Positions 49,515 through 58,869 of a stretch of 64,000 nt of DNA are shown here, in pieces. The position numbers were made by a program, and so were the translations under genes. The DNA is from Chromobacterium violaceum ATCC 12472 (GTDB taxonomy: Bacteria > Pseudomonadota > Gammaproteobacteria > Burkholderiales > Chromobacteriaceae): contig NC_005085.1 in assembly GCF_000007705.1 (NCBI RefSeq), positions 1,869,752 through 1,933,751 of the forward strand. Reading direction: 5' to 3'. Each line of letters begins with the position of its first letter. Positions within the stretch are counted from its first letter, which is position 1. The notes below the pieces were generated by a model. The model was given only the letters and a program-made list of their open reading frames with translations. It did not search any database and had not been told where the DNA came from.

Positions 49515-51113
49515 TCACATCCGGAACACGCCGAAGCGCGTGGCTTCAACCGGGGCGGACAGCGCGGCCTCCAGCGCCAGCGCCAACACGTCGCGGGTCT
49601 GGGCCGGGTCGATCACGCCGTCGTCCCACAAACGGGCGCTGGCGTAGTAGGGGTGGCCCTGCTCTTCGTATTGCTGGCGCACCGGGGCTTTCAGCGCTTC
49701 TTCCTGCTCTGGCGTGAAGGCGTCGCCCAGCTGTTCCTTTTTCACCTGGGCCAGCACGCCGGCGGCCTGTTCGCCGCCCATCACCGAGATGCGGCTGTTC
49801 GGCCACATCCACAGGAAACGCGGCGAGTAGGCGCGGCCGCACATGCCGTAGTTGCCGGCGCCGAAGCTGCCGCCTATCAGCACGGTGAACTTGGGCACCT
49901 TGGCGCAGGCCACCGCCGTCACCAGCTTGGCGCCGTCCTTGGCGATGCCGCCGTTCTCATACTTCTTGCCCACCATGAAGCCGGTGATGTTCTGCAGGAA
50001 GATCAGCGGAATGCCGCGCTGGCAGCACAGTTCGACGAAGTGCGCGCCCTTCAGCGCCGATTCGCTGAACAGGATGCCGTTATTGGCCAGGATGCCGACG
50101 CGGTAGCCGTTCAAACGGGCGAAGCCGGTTACCAGTGTGGTCCCGTAGTTTTGCTTGAATTCGTCAAAGTCCGAATCGTCCACCAGCCGGGCGATGATTT
50201 CGCGCACGTCGAACGGTTTTTTCGGATCGGCCGGGATCACGCCGTAGATTTCCTCCGCGGCGTAGCGCGGCGGCTTGGGCTCGGCGCGGTCCAGCTCGCC
50301 CTGTTTCTTCCAGTTCAGGTCCGACACGATGCGGCGGGCGATGGCCAGCGCGTGGGCGTCCGTTTGGGCCAGGTGGTCGGCCACGCCGGAGATTTTTGTG
50401 TGCACATCGCCGCCGCCCAGTTCCTCGGCGCTGACTACTTCGCCGGTGGCGGCCTTCACCAGCGGCGGGCCGCCGAGGAAGATGGTGCCCTGTTCCTTGA
50501 CGATGACGGTCTCGTCGCTCATCGCCGGCACGTAGGCGCCGCCGGCGGTGCAGCTGCCCATCACCACCGCGATCTGCGGAATGCCGGCGGCGGACAGATT
50601 GGCCTGGTTGTAGAAGATGCGGCCGAAGTGCTCCTTGTCCGGGAACACCTCGTCCTGCAGCGGCAGGAAGGCGCCGCCGGAGTCCACCAGGTAGACGCAG
50701 GGCAAGCGGTTGTCGCGGGCGATCTCCTGCGCGCGCAAATGCTTTTTCACCGTCATCGGGTAATAGGTGCCGCCCTTGACGGTGGCGTCGTTGGCGATGA
50801 TCAGGCAGTCGACGCCGCTGATGCGGCCGATGCCGGCTATCATGCCGGCGCCGGGCGCGTCGCCGCCATACATGCCGTAGGCGGCCAGCTGGGACAGCTC
50901 GAGGAACGGCGCGCCGGGGTCGAGCAATAGGTCGATGCGCTCGCGCGGCAGCAGCTTGCCGCGCGCGGTGTGCTTGGCGCGGGCTTTCTCGCCGCCGCCC
51001 AGCGCGGCCTGGGCGACCTTGTCTTTCAGATCGTCGACCAGCGCGCGCATCTTGTCGGCGTTGGCGACGAAGTTCGCGGCGCGCGGCGACAGCTTGGATT
51101 CGAGGATGGGCAT
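49515..51113 (-). CDS. liuB: Methylcrotonyl-CoA carboxylase, carboxyltransferase beta subunit
   Basis: This subunit moves the carboxyl group from biotin to 3-methylcrotonyl-CoA. It has 532 residues, two crotonase-like halves. [59 protein letters not shown] and the [17 protein letters not shown] loop identify the methylcrotonyl type, as does the C-terminal [20 protein letters not shown]. It is followed ten bases later by liuC and preceded by the SnoaL-like gene. Confidence 0.96.
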   Translation of the reverse strand: MPILESKLSPRAANFVANADKMRALVDDLKDKVAQAALGGGEKARAKHTARGKLLPRERIDLLLDPGAPFLELSQLAAYGMYGGDAPGAGMIAGIGRISGVDCLIIANDATVKGGTYYPMTVKKHLRAQEIARDNRLPCVYLVDSGGAFLPLQDEVFPDKEHFGRIFYNQANLSAAGIPQIAVVMGSCTAGGAYVPAMSDETVIVKEQGTIFLGGPPLVKAATGEVVSAEELGGGDVHTKISGVADHLAQTDAHALAIARRIVSDLNWKKQGELDRAEPKPPRYAAEEIYGVIPADPKKPFDVREIIARLVDDSDFDEFKQNYGTTLVTGFARLNGYRVGILANNGILFSESALKGAHFVELCCQRGIPLIFLQNITGFMVGKKYENGGIAKDGAKLVTAVACAKVPKFTVLIGGSFGAGNYGMCGRAYSPRFLWMWPNSRISVMGGEQAAGVLAQVKKEQLGDAFTPEQEEALKAPVRQQYEEQGHPYYASARLWDDGVIDPAQTRDVLALALEAALSAPVEATRFGVFRM

Positions 51114-51126
51114 GTGGTTTACCTTG

Positions 51127-51471
51127 TCATTCGGCGTCGACGAACCAGACGGCGGCGATCAGGCCGTCGGCGTTGATGTCGTAGATGGCGACGGCGCGAA
51201 AACGGCTTTCGCCGTCCAGCGTCACGTCCTCATGATCGATGACGCGGCTGCCGTGGACGATGCGGTGCAGCAGCGCGGCGTGCAGCTTGGGCAGGTTGAA
51301 GCGCTTGGCGGCGTAGTGCTCGGCCAGCGCGGCGCGGCCGGACAGGCTCAGCGCCATGGCCGGCAGGCGGTAGACCTTGACGTTGTCGGCGTAGCAGGCG
51401 GCGAAGGCGTCCAGGTTGCGGGCGTTGTAGGCGTCCAGCTGGGCCTGGACGATGCGTTCGGCGTCGGTCAT
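51127..51471 (-). CDS. SnoaL/NTF2-like protein in the leucine cluster
   Basis: This NTF2-fold protein of 114 residues is of the SnoaL-like, steroid-isomerase-related type. The family start [20 protein letters not shown] and the pocket residues in [11 protein letters not shown] and [11 protein letters not shown] are evident. Members are cyclases, isomerases or binding proteins. It lies 13 bases before liuB and after the palindromic element, so it is likely co-transcribed with the carboxylase genes. The reaction is unknown; it is not a core leucine enzyme. Confidence 0.82.
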   Translation of the reverse strand: MTDAERIVQAQLDAYNARNLDAFAACYADNVKVYRLPAMALSLSGRAALAEHYAAKRFNLPKLHAALLHRIVHGSRVIDHEDVTLDGESRFRAVAIYDINADGLIAAVWFVDAE

Positions 51472-51519
51472 GTTCGGGTTTCTTCTAGCTTTGCTGAGAT
51501 AAGCCGGAGCGTGGTGGAG

Positions 51520-51599
51520 AAAGGGACCGAGGCAAGGCGCGCCGCCGCAGACAGTACAAATCGTACGGCCAGGCGGCGCAACGCGGCATCGGCCCCTTT
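51520..51599. repeat. Imperfect 80-bp palindrome between liuA and the SnoaL-like gene
   Basis: The ends AAAGGGACCGA and TCGGCCCCTTT pair with one mismatch; inside, GCCGCC pairs with GGCGGC, and GTAC occurs on both sides of the centre. The whole stretch could fold as one long hairpin in RNA. It resembles dispersed extragenic palindromes in related genomes, though I could not find a second copy in this window. It may tune expression between liuA and liuB. Confidence 0.5.
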
Positions 51600-51610
51600 A
51601 TCCGCCGCGA

Positions 51611-52780
51611 CTACCTGGTTTCGGCCATCAGTTCGCGGCCGATGAGCCAGCGGCGGATCTCGCTGGTGCCGGCGCCGATCTCATACAGCTTGGCGTCGCG
51701 CAACAGGCGGCCGGTGGCGTATTCGTTGATGTAGCCGTTGCCGCCCAGGCACTGGATGGCGTCCAGCGCCAGCTGGGTGGCGTTCTCTGCCGCGTACAGG
51801 ATGGCGCCGGCGGCGTCCTTGCGGGTCTGGCGGCCGGTCTCGCCTCGGTCCAGCGCCTGGCCGACGGCGTAGACGTAGGCGCGGCTGGCGGACAGCTTGA
51901 CGTACATGTCGGCCAGCTTGCCCTGCATCAGCTGGAAGTCGCCTATCGGCTGGCCGAACTGGCTGCGCTCGTTCAGGTAGGGCACGACGATGTCCAGGCT
52001 GGCCTGCATGATGCCCAGGGGGCCGGCCGCCAGCACCGAGCGCTCGTAGTCCAGGCCGCTCATCAGCACTTTCACGCCGTTGCCTTCGCCGCCCAGCACG
52101 TTTTCGTCCGGCACGAAACAGTTGTCGAAGAAGATGGGGTAGGTGTTGGAGCCGCGCATGCCCAGCTTGTCCAGCTTGCTGCCGTGGCTGAAGCCGGCGA
52201 AGCTTTTTTCAATGATGAAGGCGGTGATGCCCTTGGGGCCGGCGTTGACGTCGGTCTTGGCGTAAACCACCAGCGTGTCGGCATCGCCGCCGTTGGTGAT
52301 CCACATCTTGCTGCCGTTGAGCAGGTAGCCGCCGTCGGTCTTGTCGGCCCTGAGCTTCATGCTGACCACGTCGGAGCCGGCGTTGGGCTCGGACATCGCC
52401 AGCGCCCCGACGTGTTCGCCGGTGATCAGCTTGGGCAGGTAACGGCTGCGCTGGGCGTCGTTGCCGTTCTTGTAGATCTGGTTGACGCAGAGATTGGAGT
52501 GCGCGCCGTAGGACAGGCCCACCGAGGCGCTGGCGCGGCTGATTTCTTCCATCGCGATCATGTGGGCGAGGTAGCCCATGTCCACACCGCCGTACTGCTC
52601 GCTGACGGTGATGCCGAGCAAGCCCAGCTCGCCGAACTTGCGCCACAGATCGGCCGGGAACAGATTGTCCTGGTCGATGGCGGCGGCGCGCGGGGCGATC
52701 TCGCGCTCGGCGAAGTCGCGCACCGATTCGCGCAGGAGGTCGTAAGTCTCGCCGAAGGCGAAGCGCAGGCTGCTGTACAT
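51611..52780 (-). CDS. liuA: Isovaleryl-CoA dehydrogenase
   Basis: This FAD-dependent acyl-CoA dehydrogenase oxidises isovaleryl-CoA to 3-methylcrotonyl-CoA and passes electrons to ETF. It has 389 residues. Signatures [18 protein letters not shown] and [21 protein letters not shown] are present; the catalytic Glu of isovaleryl-CoA dehydrogenase is expected in the region [15 protein letters not shown], where an E is present. The start follows CGAGGAGAATTCC. It is first of the liu cluster, downstream of the operator candidate. Confidence 0.95.
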   Translation of the reverse strand: MYSSLRFAFGETYDLLRESVRDFAEREIAPRAAAIDQDNLFPADLWRKFGELGLLGITVSEQYGGVDMGYLAHMIAMEEISRASASVGLSYGAHSNLCVNQIYKNGNDAQRSRYLPKLITGEHVGALAMSEPNAGSDVVSMKLRADKTDGGYLLNGSKMWITNGGDADTLVVYAKTDVNAGPKGITAFIIEKSFAGFSHGSKLDKLGMRGSNTYPIFFDNCFVPDENVLGGEGNGVKVLMSGLDYERSVLAAGPLGIMQASLDIVVPYLNERSQFGQPIGDFQLMQGKLADMYVKLSASRAYVYAVGQALDRGETGRQTRKDAAGAILYAAENATQLALDAIQCLGGNGYINEYATGRLLRDAKLYEIGAGTSEIRRWLIGRELMAETR

Positions 52781-52835
52781 GGAATTCTCCTCGTTGGCGT
52801 GCGGCGCGGCTGGCGGCGCCTGATGAGCACATCAT

Positions 52836-52855
52836 CGCTTACGTTTACGTAAGCG
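52836..52855. promoter_or_regulatory. Candidate LiuR-type operator upstream of liuA
   Basis: CGCTTACG-TTTA-CGTAAGCG is a perfect 8-bp inverted repeat with a four-base centre, 56 bases upstream of the liuA ATG. MerR-family LiuR sites in proteobacterial leucine clusters are short palindromes of the ACGT...ACGT kind, which this resembles. No liuR gene lies in this window, so the regulator must be elsewhere if the assignment is right. Confidence 0.55.
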
Positions 52856-52896
52856 TCAATATGGCGGGATGATCAGGCCACGATCGGCGAGGAGGC

Positions 52897-53367
52897 CTAT
52901 TCGCGATTGACGACGTGGCGCAGGCTGCGGTCTTCGCCGCTCAGCAAGTCTTTCACCGCCAGCGGCAGAATGCGCAGCGTCGCCAGCTGTTCACGGCTGT
53001 ACCAGTCGAACTCCAGGCACGCGCCGCCGTCTTCGATAATGAAAGGCGCGGCGCGGCCAGGCAGCGCGGAGTCGACTGCCAGATGCGCCTGGAAATACAG
53101 GCCCAGCTCATGGTTGCGCTGGCCATCGGCGGCGAAGAAGTTTTCCATCAGCATCACCAGGTTGCCGCAGCGCATCGTCTCGCCCAGTTCCTCAAGCATT
53201 TCCCGTTCCACTGTCTTGGGTGCTTCCTCATCGGGTTCGACACGGCCGCCGGGCAAGGTCCAGAAGTCGTCGCGGATCAGGCGGTGCAGCAAGACCTTGC
53301 CTTCATGCTCGATGATGGCGGCGGCGCGCAGATTGAAGCGGGTGCCGGCTATGTCGATGCTGATCAT
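52897..53367 (-). CDS. NUDIX hydrolase
   Basis: This NUDIX-fold pyrophosphohydrolase has 156 residues. The full NUDIX box ([19 protein letters not shown], then EELGE) with its metal-binding glutamates is intact, residues about 40-62. Substrates are nucleoside diphosphate-X compounds, not specified by sequence. The tail [20 protein letters not shown] resembles the branch related to 8-oxo-dGTP or ADP-ribose hydrolases. It is convergent with nothing, 104 bases from the divergent UPF0178 gene. Confidence 0.88.
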   Translation of the reverse strand: MISIDIAGTRFNLRAAAIIEHEGKVLLHRLIRDDFWTLPGGRVEPDEEAPKTVEREMLEELGETMRCGNLVMLMENFFAADGQRNHELGLYFQAHLAVDSALPGRAAPFIIEDGGACLEFDWYSREQLATLRILPLAVKDLLSGEDRSLRHVVNRE

Positions 53368-53471
53368 TTGCTATCTCCTTGACATTTTTGGCGGGCGCGC
53401 AGGATAGCGGATTCTCATGTCATGGACAAGGGCGGGTATCATGGCGGCCTGTCGATAGAGAAAGATGCGAT

Positions 53472-53915
53472 ATGACGATCTGGGTAGACGCCGACGCCTG
53501 TCCCAAGGTGATACGGGAAGTGCTGTGCCGCGCGGCGCAGCGCACCGGCGTGGAGCTGGTGTTCGTCGCCAACCAGCTGCTGACGGTGCCGAAGGCGCCG
53601 AATATCCGCGCGCTGCAGGTGCCCAAGGGCTTCGACGTGGCCGACAACGAGATCGCCCGCCGCATCCAGCCGACGGACCTGTTGATCACCGGCGACATTC
53701 CGCTGGCGTCGGAGGCGCTGGCCAAGGGCGCGCAGGCGCTGAACTGGCGCGGCGACGCCTTTTCCAAGGAGACCATCGCCGCCCAACTGACGATGCGGGA
53801 CTTCATGGATACGCTGCGCGCCAGCGGCGTGCAGACCGAGGGGCCGCCGCCCTTGAGCCAGGCGGATCGGCAGGCTTTTGCCCGACAGTTGGATATCTGG
53901 CTGGCGCGGCGGTAG
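53472..53915 (+). CDS. UPF0178 (YaiI/YqxD) family protein
   Basis: This conserved 147-residue protein of the UPF0178 family has a PIN-like/NYN fold. The acidic motif [18 protein letters not shown] and [19 protein letters not shown] place aspartates as in PIN/NYN nucleases, so a ribonuclease role is possible but unproven. The ATG at 53472 is the family start; a longer frame to 53379 has no support. It is divergent from the NUDIX gene. Confidence 0.9.
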   Translation: MTIWVDADACPKVIREVLCRAAQRTGVELVFVANQLLTVPKAPNIRALQVPKGFDVADNEIARRIQPTDLLITGDIPLASEALAKGAQALNWRGDAFSKETIAAQLTMRDFMDTLRASGVQTEGPPPLSQADRQAFARQLDIWLARR

Positions 53916-54064
53916 GGCGGAAGTCCGGCTCAGGCCGGGCGTTCCCTTAAGCCATGGCCGCAGGGTGATGATGTCCTGGCACCAATTCCGCCTGGTAGGC
54001 GGGTCAGGGGGCTGCGCGGCCAGCCCCCCGACACCCCCAGGCCGCCCCTGCAGCCCGTGAAACC

Positions 54065-54173
54065 CCGGTAAAAAAGCGCCTAGCCAGGAGCCGCCGAAAC
54101 TAGCTGCGCGCTACTGTCGCGCGGCGTCGAACAAGTCGGCGTCTTAAAACCTGGCCAGGCGCTTTTTTACCGG
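54065..54173. repeat. 109-bp inverted-repeat element (MITE-like or structured RNA)
   Basis: Terminal 24-bp arms (54065-54088 and 54150-54173) are complementary at 23 of 24 positions, beginning CCGGTAAAAAAGCGCC. The inside holds nested stems (GCGCG/CGCGC and CGCCGA/TCGGCG). The A-rich arms act as T tracts on either strand, so each end could terminate transcription. The layout fits a small palindromic mobile element or a double terminator after the UPF0178 gene. Confidence 0.6.
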
Positions 54174-54255
54174 CGCGTGCTGAAGGGGATATGGTCGCAT
54201 GGACGATCATGTGCCTGAATTGGAAAAGCCAACAAGCTGTCACTATCACATCGCA

Positions 54256-54287
54256 TGAGAAAAGCCCCCGAATCCGGGGGCTTTGTC
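54256..54287 (-). terminator. Terminator of the OFA-family transporter gene
   Basis: AAAGCCCCCG pairs with CGGGGGCTTT around AATC; on the minus strand TTTTCTC follows. It begins about 20 bases after the transporter stop. Confidence 0.88.
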
Positions 54288-54306
54288 ATGCAGGAAGGGG
54301 AGAGGC

Positions 54307-55530
54307 TCAGGCCTTGCCCAGCTGCGGCTCGGCGTCGAAGTCTTCCCGCTTGGACTGGGCCGCGCCTGGCTGGCGGATGGTCAGCGAGAACAGCAGGGCG
54401 ACGATCAGCAGCGCCAGGATCAGGTGGAAGGTGGCGAGGAAGCCGCCGAACAGCGAGGCCACGATGGAGCCGACGATGCTGCCGATGCCGAAGCCCAGGT
54501 AGATCACGCCGTAGTTCTTGGTCAGGTTGTTCAGGCCGAAGAAGTCGCTGACCAGCGATGGGTAGACGGTGATGGTGCCGCCGAAGCTGAAGGCGATGCA
54601 GGCGATGGCGGCGAAGAACAGGCCGGCGTTGAGCGGCGCGAACAGCAGGGTCAGCATGCCGGCCAGCGCGGCGATCTGGGCGAGGGTGATCACGCGGATG
54701 CGCGGCATCTTGTCGGACAGCACGCCCAGCACCAGGCGGCCGGACAGGTTGGCGACGGCGATCACGGCCACGGCGTTGGCGGCGGTGGCGGCCGACAGGT
54801 GGACGAAGCTCTCGCCGATGTCCTTGGCCACGCCGATCACATAGAGGCCGCTCATGCACACGGTCAGGAACATCAGCGCCAGCATCCAGTACTGCGGTTG
54901 GCGCATCGCTTCGGCCAGCGTGAAGTCTCGGCTGCCGCCGGTTTGCGCGGCGGCGGGCTGCTGGGGCGCGTCGCTCATCAGCAAGGCGCCTGCCACCACC
55001 ATGGCCATGGCGATCAGGCCCCATAGCTGGAAGGTGGCTTCCAGGCTGAAATGGGACAGCAGCGCCAGGTTGATGAACTTGAAGCCCAGGCTGCCCAGGC
55101 CGTAGGCGCCGATGGCGCAGGCGGAGATCAGGCCCTTGCGTTCCGGAAACCATTTCACGCAGTTGGACAGCGACATCAGGTAGCCGGCGCCGTCGGCGAA
55201 GCCCACCAGCAGGCCGGCGCACAGGTAGAGCATGATCAGGTTGTTGGCTTGCGAGGTCAGGTAGAAGCCCAGGCCCAGCATCAGGCCGGAGGCGATGGCG
55301 ACCTTGCGCACGCCGAAGCGTTCCTGCAGCTTGCCGGCCATCGACGACGCCACCGCCAGCGCCAGACTAAGCAGGCCGAAGGCGAAGGCCACCTGGCTGA
55401 CCGGCTCGGAGAGCTTGTGCGACAGCTGGGCGTTGAACAGGCTCCAGGTGTAGACGGAACCCAGCGCGAACTGGATGAGGACGGTACCGGCCAGAGTACG
55501 GTAGCGGATGGCGTTGCTTGAGGCGTTCAT
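54307..55530 (-). CDS. MFS transporter, OFA (oxalate/formate antiporter) family, YhjX-like
   Basis: This 12-helix inner-membrane transporter of the OFA family has 407 residues. It has the family's FALGSVYTWSLFN in helix 1, AGKLQERFGVRKVAI in the loop 2-3 MFS motif, and VKWFPERKGLISACAIGAYG. E. coli YhjX, which handles pyruvate, belongs here, and its expression is driven by the YpdA/YpdB two-component system. That system's homologues lie immediately upstream in the same orientation, so this gene is the likely target. Substrate identity (pyruvate or another small monocarboxylate) is inferred from this context. Confidence 0.9.
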   Translation of the reverse strand: MNASSNAIRYRTLAGTVLIQFALGSVYTWSLFNAQLSHKLSEPVSQVAFAFGLLSLALAVASSMAGKLQERFGVRKVAIASGLMLGLGFYLTSQANNLIMLYLCAGLLVGFADGAGYLMSLSNCVKWFPERKGLISACAIGAYGLGSLGFKFINLALLSHFSLEATFQLWGLIAMAMVVAGALLMSDAPQQPAAAQTGGSRDFTLAEAMRQPQYWMLALMFLTVCMSGLYVIGVAKDIGESFVHLSAATAANAVAVIAVANLSGRLVLGVLSDKMPRIRVITLAQIAALAGMLTLLFAPLNAGLFFAAIACIAFSFGGTITVYPSLVSDFFGLNNLTKNYGVIYLGFGIGSIVGSIVASLFGGFLATFHLILALLIVALLFSLTIRQPGAAQSKREDFDAEPQLGKA

Positions 55531-55636
55531 GGCGCTGCTCGCTTAAAGTCATTACTGTTGGCATGACTATAAGCCCGCGCTTATAGAGGTGGCGCAGCGC
55601 GGGAATGAAATGCAGGCGGCGCGGAATGAGCTGCAA

Positions 55637-56386
55637 TCAGAGGTGCATCAGCTGCCTGAACGCCTTGATGTTGCTGCGGCTGACCGGGATTTCCGCCTTC
55701 AGGTCGTACAGCTTGATGATGTAGGTGCTGTTCTGCCAGGGCGCGATTTCGCGGATCTTGTGGATGTTGACGCAGAAGGAGCGGTGGCAGCGGAAGAAGC
55801 TGTCTGCTGGGAGGCGGGACACGAACTCGCTGATGCTCATCGCCATCACGTAGCGGTCGCGCGCGGTGTAGACCAGGGTGACTTTCTCGTCCGCCTCGAC
55901 GTAATAGATGTCGTCGCAGGGGGTGACGATGATGCTGTCGCCCTTGGCCAGGTTCACCGTGCGGCTGACGGGCGCGCTTTCGGCTGGCTGAGGCGCGGCC
56001 GGCGCTGCGGGCGCGGAAACAGGCCGCTCCTGCGCTTCCAGCCTGGCCAGCACGCTGGCGATGCGGGTTTCGTTATAGGGCTTGAGAATGTAGTCGAAGG
56101 CTTCCAGCTCGAAGGCGTCCACCGCGAACTCCTTGTAGGCGGTGACGAAGACGATGCGCGGCGGCCGCGTGGTCTTGTGCAGATTCTTGGCCAGCAGCAG
56201 GCCGTCTATCGACGGGATGTTGATGTCCAGGAACACCACGTCCACGTCGTTTTCCTGCAGGAATTTGAACGCTTCCAGCCCGTCCTCGACGCTGGCGGCG
56301 ATCTCGATGGCGCTGTGCTCGCGGATCAGGTAGGCGAGCTCTTCGCGCGCCAGGTATTCGTCCTCGACGATCAGCGCCTTCATCAT
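55637..56386 (-). CDS. LytTR response regulator, YpdB-like
   Basis: This DNA-binding response regulator has 249 residues. The receiver domain (1-120) has the acidic pair VEDE and the phospho-accepting Asp54 in VFLDINIPSIDG, with the conserved Thr (VTAYK) and Lys (LKPYN). An Ala/Pro-rich linker leads to a C-terminal LytTR domain (about 145-245) with DDIYYVEADEKVTLVYT and FRCHRSFCVNIHKI. The first of two tandem ATGs (56386) follows GGAGGA and overlaps the kinase stop. It should act on the transporter gene 106 bases downstream. Confidence 0.93.
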   Translation of the reverse strand: MMKALIVEDEYLAREELAYLIREHSAIEIAASVEDGLEAFKFLQENDVDVVFLDINIPSIDGLLLAKNLHKTTRPPRIVFVTAYKEFAVDAFELEAFDYILKPYNETRIASVLARLEAQERPVSAPAAPAAPQPAESAPVSRTVNLAKGDSIIVTPCDDIYYVEADEKVTLVYTARDRYVMAMSISEFVSRLPADSFFRCHRSFCVNIHKIREIAPWQNSTYIIKLYDLKAEIPVSRSNIKAFRQLMHL

Positions 56387-58053
56387 GCTTTTTCCTCCAG
56401 CGGCAATTCGAAACTGACTTCGGTGCCCGGCTCCAGCCGGGTAAGCCGCAGGCCCTCGCCGTACAAGAGCTTGATGCGCTCGTTGACGTTGGACAGGCCG
56501 ATGCTGCGGCTCTCCACCTTGCCCTCGGCGATGCCGTCCATCACTTCCTGGCTGATGCCGTAGCCGGTGTCGCGCACGGATACCCGGATGCGGTCGTCCA
56601 GCTTCTTCACCGCGATGCGCACCTCGCCCGCCTCCTTGCGCGGCTGGATGCCGTGCAGTATCGCGTTTTCCACCAAGGGCTGCAGCAGCAGGCTGGGCAC
56701 GCGGGCGTGGACTTCGTCGATATCGAATGCGACGGACAGCTTGCTGCCGAAGCGTGCCTGCTCTATGGCCACGTAGTCGCGCACCTGCTTCAGTTCTTCC
56801 TGGATGTCGATCAGGGTGTCGCCCAGCGACAGGTTGTAGCGCAGGTAGTCGGCCAGCTTGGCGATCAGCTGCCGCGCCTCCGACGGCTGGATGCGGATCA
56901 AGGACGAGATGGCGTTCAACGCGTTGAACAGGAAGTGCGGGTTGATCTTGCTCTGCAGCGCGGCGAACTCGGCCTTGCGCGCCATCTCCTGCAGCTGCTT
57001 GATGCGCGACGCCTCCATCTGGGTGGAGATCAGCTGCGACAGGCCCAGCCCCAGCTCGCGCAGCGAGCCGGTGATGCCGCCGCTCTGGCGGAAGAAGATC
57101 TTCAGCGTGCCGGTGACGCGGCCGTTTTCGCGCAGCGGAATGATGATCACCGAGTGGAAGTCCGCCACCCGGTACTGGCGCAGGTCGTTCTCGATGATGA
57201 TCTGGTCCTGCTCCACCGCGCGGCGGGTGATCTCGCCGATGGCGGAGTGGGCGGCCGGTTCGTAGTAGTCCTTGCCCAGCCCCACGTAGGCCAGCACGTC
57301 GCGGGTATCGGTGATGGCCACCGCGTCGGCGCCGATGTGGTTGCGGATCACGGTGCACACTTCCACCAGCGCGTCGCGGTCCACGTTCTGGAAATAGGGC
57401 AGGGTGCGGTTGGCGATGGTCAGCGCCAGCTTGGCCTGGCGGGCCGCCAACAGTTCCTTCTCGTCGTCCAGATCCTGCACCAGCTTGATGATGAGGCCGA
57501 TGCAGACCGTGCCGGTGATCATCGGATAGGCGATGTGGCCGACGATGGCCTGGCCGACCGCCGGCTGGGTGAACCACAGGATCAGCGCCATGGTCAGGCT
57601 CTCGCAGGCGACGCCGGCGGCGATGCCGTACAGCCACAAGCGCTGGCGGCCGGCGCGGTAGTGGATGGCGGTGGCGAGCAAGCCGGCGCAGATGCTGGAG
57701 ATCAGGCAGGCCAGCGAGGTGTAGCCGTGGATGTCGATCAGGTAGCGGTGCAGGCCGGAGACGACGCCGGCCGGAATGCCCACCCAGGGGCCGAACAATA
57801 TGCCGCCGGCCAGGATGGCGATGGTGCGGACATTGACCAGCGAGCCGTCCACCGGAATGCCGGTATAGGTGCTGAACACGGCGAACAGGCAGAACAGCAG
57901 CGAGACGCCGGCCAGCTCCGCCGGGCTGTGCTTCTGCTGGCGCAGCAAATCCTGGAACGGACGGACGCGGGTCAGAAAGAACAGCGCCATCAGCATCAGC
58001 GCGGCGCGCTCGAACACCGCCAGCAGCAACATATTCGGGTTGTTTTCTATCAT
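56383..58053 (-). CDS. LytS-type sensor histidine kinase, YpdA-like
   Basis: This sensor kinase of 556 residues is in the inner membrane. The N-terminal 5TM-LYT domain (about 1-200) has FSTYTGIPVDGSLVNVRTI and the GLHRY segment; a GAF domain follows (about 225-355), then the HisKA_7TM/His_kinase box INPHFLFNALNAIS (phospho-accepting His near residue 372) and the HATPase with LVENAILHGI and GYGIS. Homologues YpdA and BtsS of E. coli sense pyruvate with this membrane domain. It is coupled to the regulator gene by a four-base overlap. Confidence 0.94.
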   Translation of the reverse strand: MIENNPNMLLLAVFERAALMLMALFFLTRVRPFQDLLRQQKHSPAELAGVSLLFCLFAVFSTYTGIPVDGSLVNVRTIAILAGGILFGPWVGIPAGVVSGLHRYLIDIHGYTSLACLISSICAGLLATAIHYRAGRQRLWLYGIAAGVACESLTMALILWFTQPAVGQAIVGHIAYPMITGTVCIGLIIKLVQDLDDEKELLAARQAKLALTIANRTLPYFQNVDRDALVEVCTVIRNHIGADAVAITDTRDVLAYVGLGKDYYEPAAHSAIGEITRRAVEQDQIIIENDLRQYRVADFHSVIIIPLRENGRVTGTLKIFFRQSGGITGSLRELGLGLSQLISTQMEASRIKQLQEMARKAEFAALQSKINPHFLFNALNAISSLIRIQPSEARQLIAKLADYLRYNLSLGDTLIDIQEELKQVRDYVAIEQARFGSKLSVAFDIDEVHARVPSLLLQPLVENAILHGIQPRKEAGEVRIAVKKLDDRIRVSVRDTGYGISQEVMDGIAEGKVESRSIGLSNVNERIKLLYGEGLRLTRLEPGTEVSFELPLEEKA

Positions 58054-58174
58054 CGGGAATTGAGCCGCGGCGGCGGCCGGGAAATCGGTGAAAACGGAAT
58101 GGTTGCCAGTATTTTAAGGCATGAGGACGGATGGAGCAGCCTGGCGGGCAATAAAAGACCATGGGCATGGAAGG

Positions 58175-58197
58175 GCCGGGGGCTGCCGGCCCCCGGC
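58175..58197 (-). terminator. Hairpin after the AhpD-like gene
   Basis: GCCGGGGG pairs with CCCCCGGC 11 bases after the AhpD-like stop. No T tract follows directly, so it may be only a stability hairpin. Confidence 0.4.
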
Positions 58198-58207
58198 GAC
58201 GGCGGGC

Positions 58208-58750
58208 TTACGCGCGGGTCTGGACCAGCGGAAAGTCCACTGCGGTGGCGGCGGCGTTATTGACGTAGTTGGTGAGGATGTTCAACGCCGCCGTCAGCAC
58301 GATTTCCAGCGTTTCCGCCTCGTCGAAGCCGGCGCCGCGCAGCGCGGCCAGCTCCGCGTCTTCCACGCGGCCGCGCTGCTCCGCCACTTGCCGCGCGAAG
58401 CGCAGCGCGGCGGCCTGGCGGGCGTCGGCGCTGGCGAAATCGCGGGCGGCGGCGATTTCATCATCGCCAAGCTTGGCCACGTGCTTGGCCAGGTAGCTGT
58501 GGGCGGACAGGCAGTAGTCGCAACCGTTGAACTCGGCCACCGCCAACGCAATGCGTTCACGCAGCCCGGCGCTCAGCTTGCCCTTGCCCAGCGCGCCGTT
58601 CAGCGCCAGATAGCCTTCCAGCGCGGCCGGGCTATGGGCCAGCAGTTTCATCAGATTCGGCACCATGCCCAGTTGTTGCTGCACGGCGGCCAGCAGCGGC
58701 TGGCTGGCGGCGGGGATGGCTTCCGCGGCGGGGATGGCGATGCGGTTCAT
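58208..58750 (-). CDS. AhpD/carboxymuconolactone decarboxylase family peroxidase-like protein
   Basis: This 180-residue all-helical protein of the CMD/AhpD family has the redox CxxC pair and nearby His in EFNGCDYCLSAHSYLAKH, which mark the alkylhydroperoxidase type rather than the decarboxylases. Relatives reduce peroxides or thiol partners. ATG at 58750 follows AGGAG. It is divergent from a LysR regulator 119 bases away that probably controls it, a common pairing for oxidant-responsive genes. Confidence 0.87.
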   Translation of the reverse strand: MNRIAIPAAEAIPAASQPLLAAVQQQLGMVPNLMKLLAHSPAALEGYLALNGALGKGKLSAGLRERIALAVAEFNGCDYCLSAHSYLAKHVAKLGDDEIAAARDFASADARQAAALRFARQVAEQRGRVEDAELAALRGAGFDEAETLEIVLTAALNILTNYVNNAAATAVDFPLVQTRA

Positions 58751-58869
58751 GGCAAGTCTCCTGGAGTGGGGGCGGAACGTTTCCGCCATGGAGCGCACTT
58801 TGCCAAATTCTTGATTGTGGAAGAATATCTGTTTTATTTAATTGATTGTTCCGTTTTGAGGAATAGCGA

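Larger units (their letters stand above)
53916..54306. other. Gene-free stretch of about 390 bp
   Basis: I see no supportable gene here. It contains a C-rich run (about 54018-54040), the 109-bp inverted-repeat element at 54065-54173 and the terminator at 54256-54287. Confidence 0.6.
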
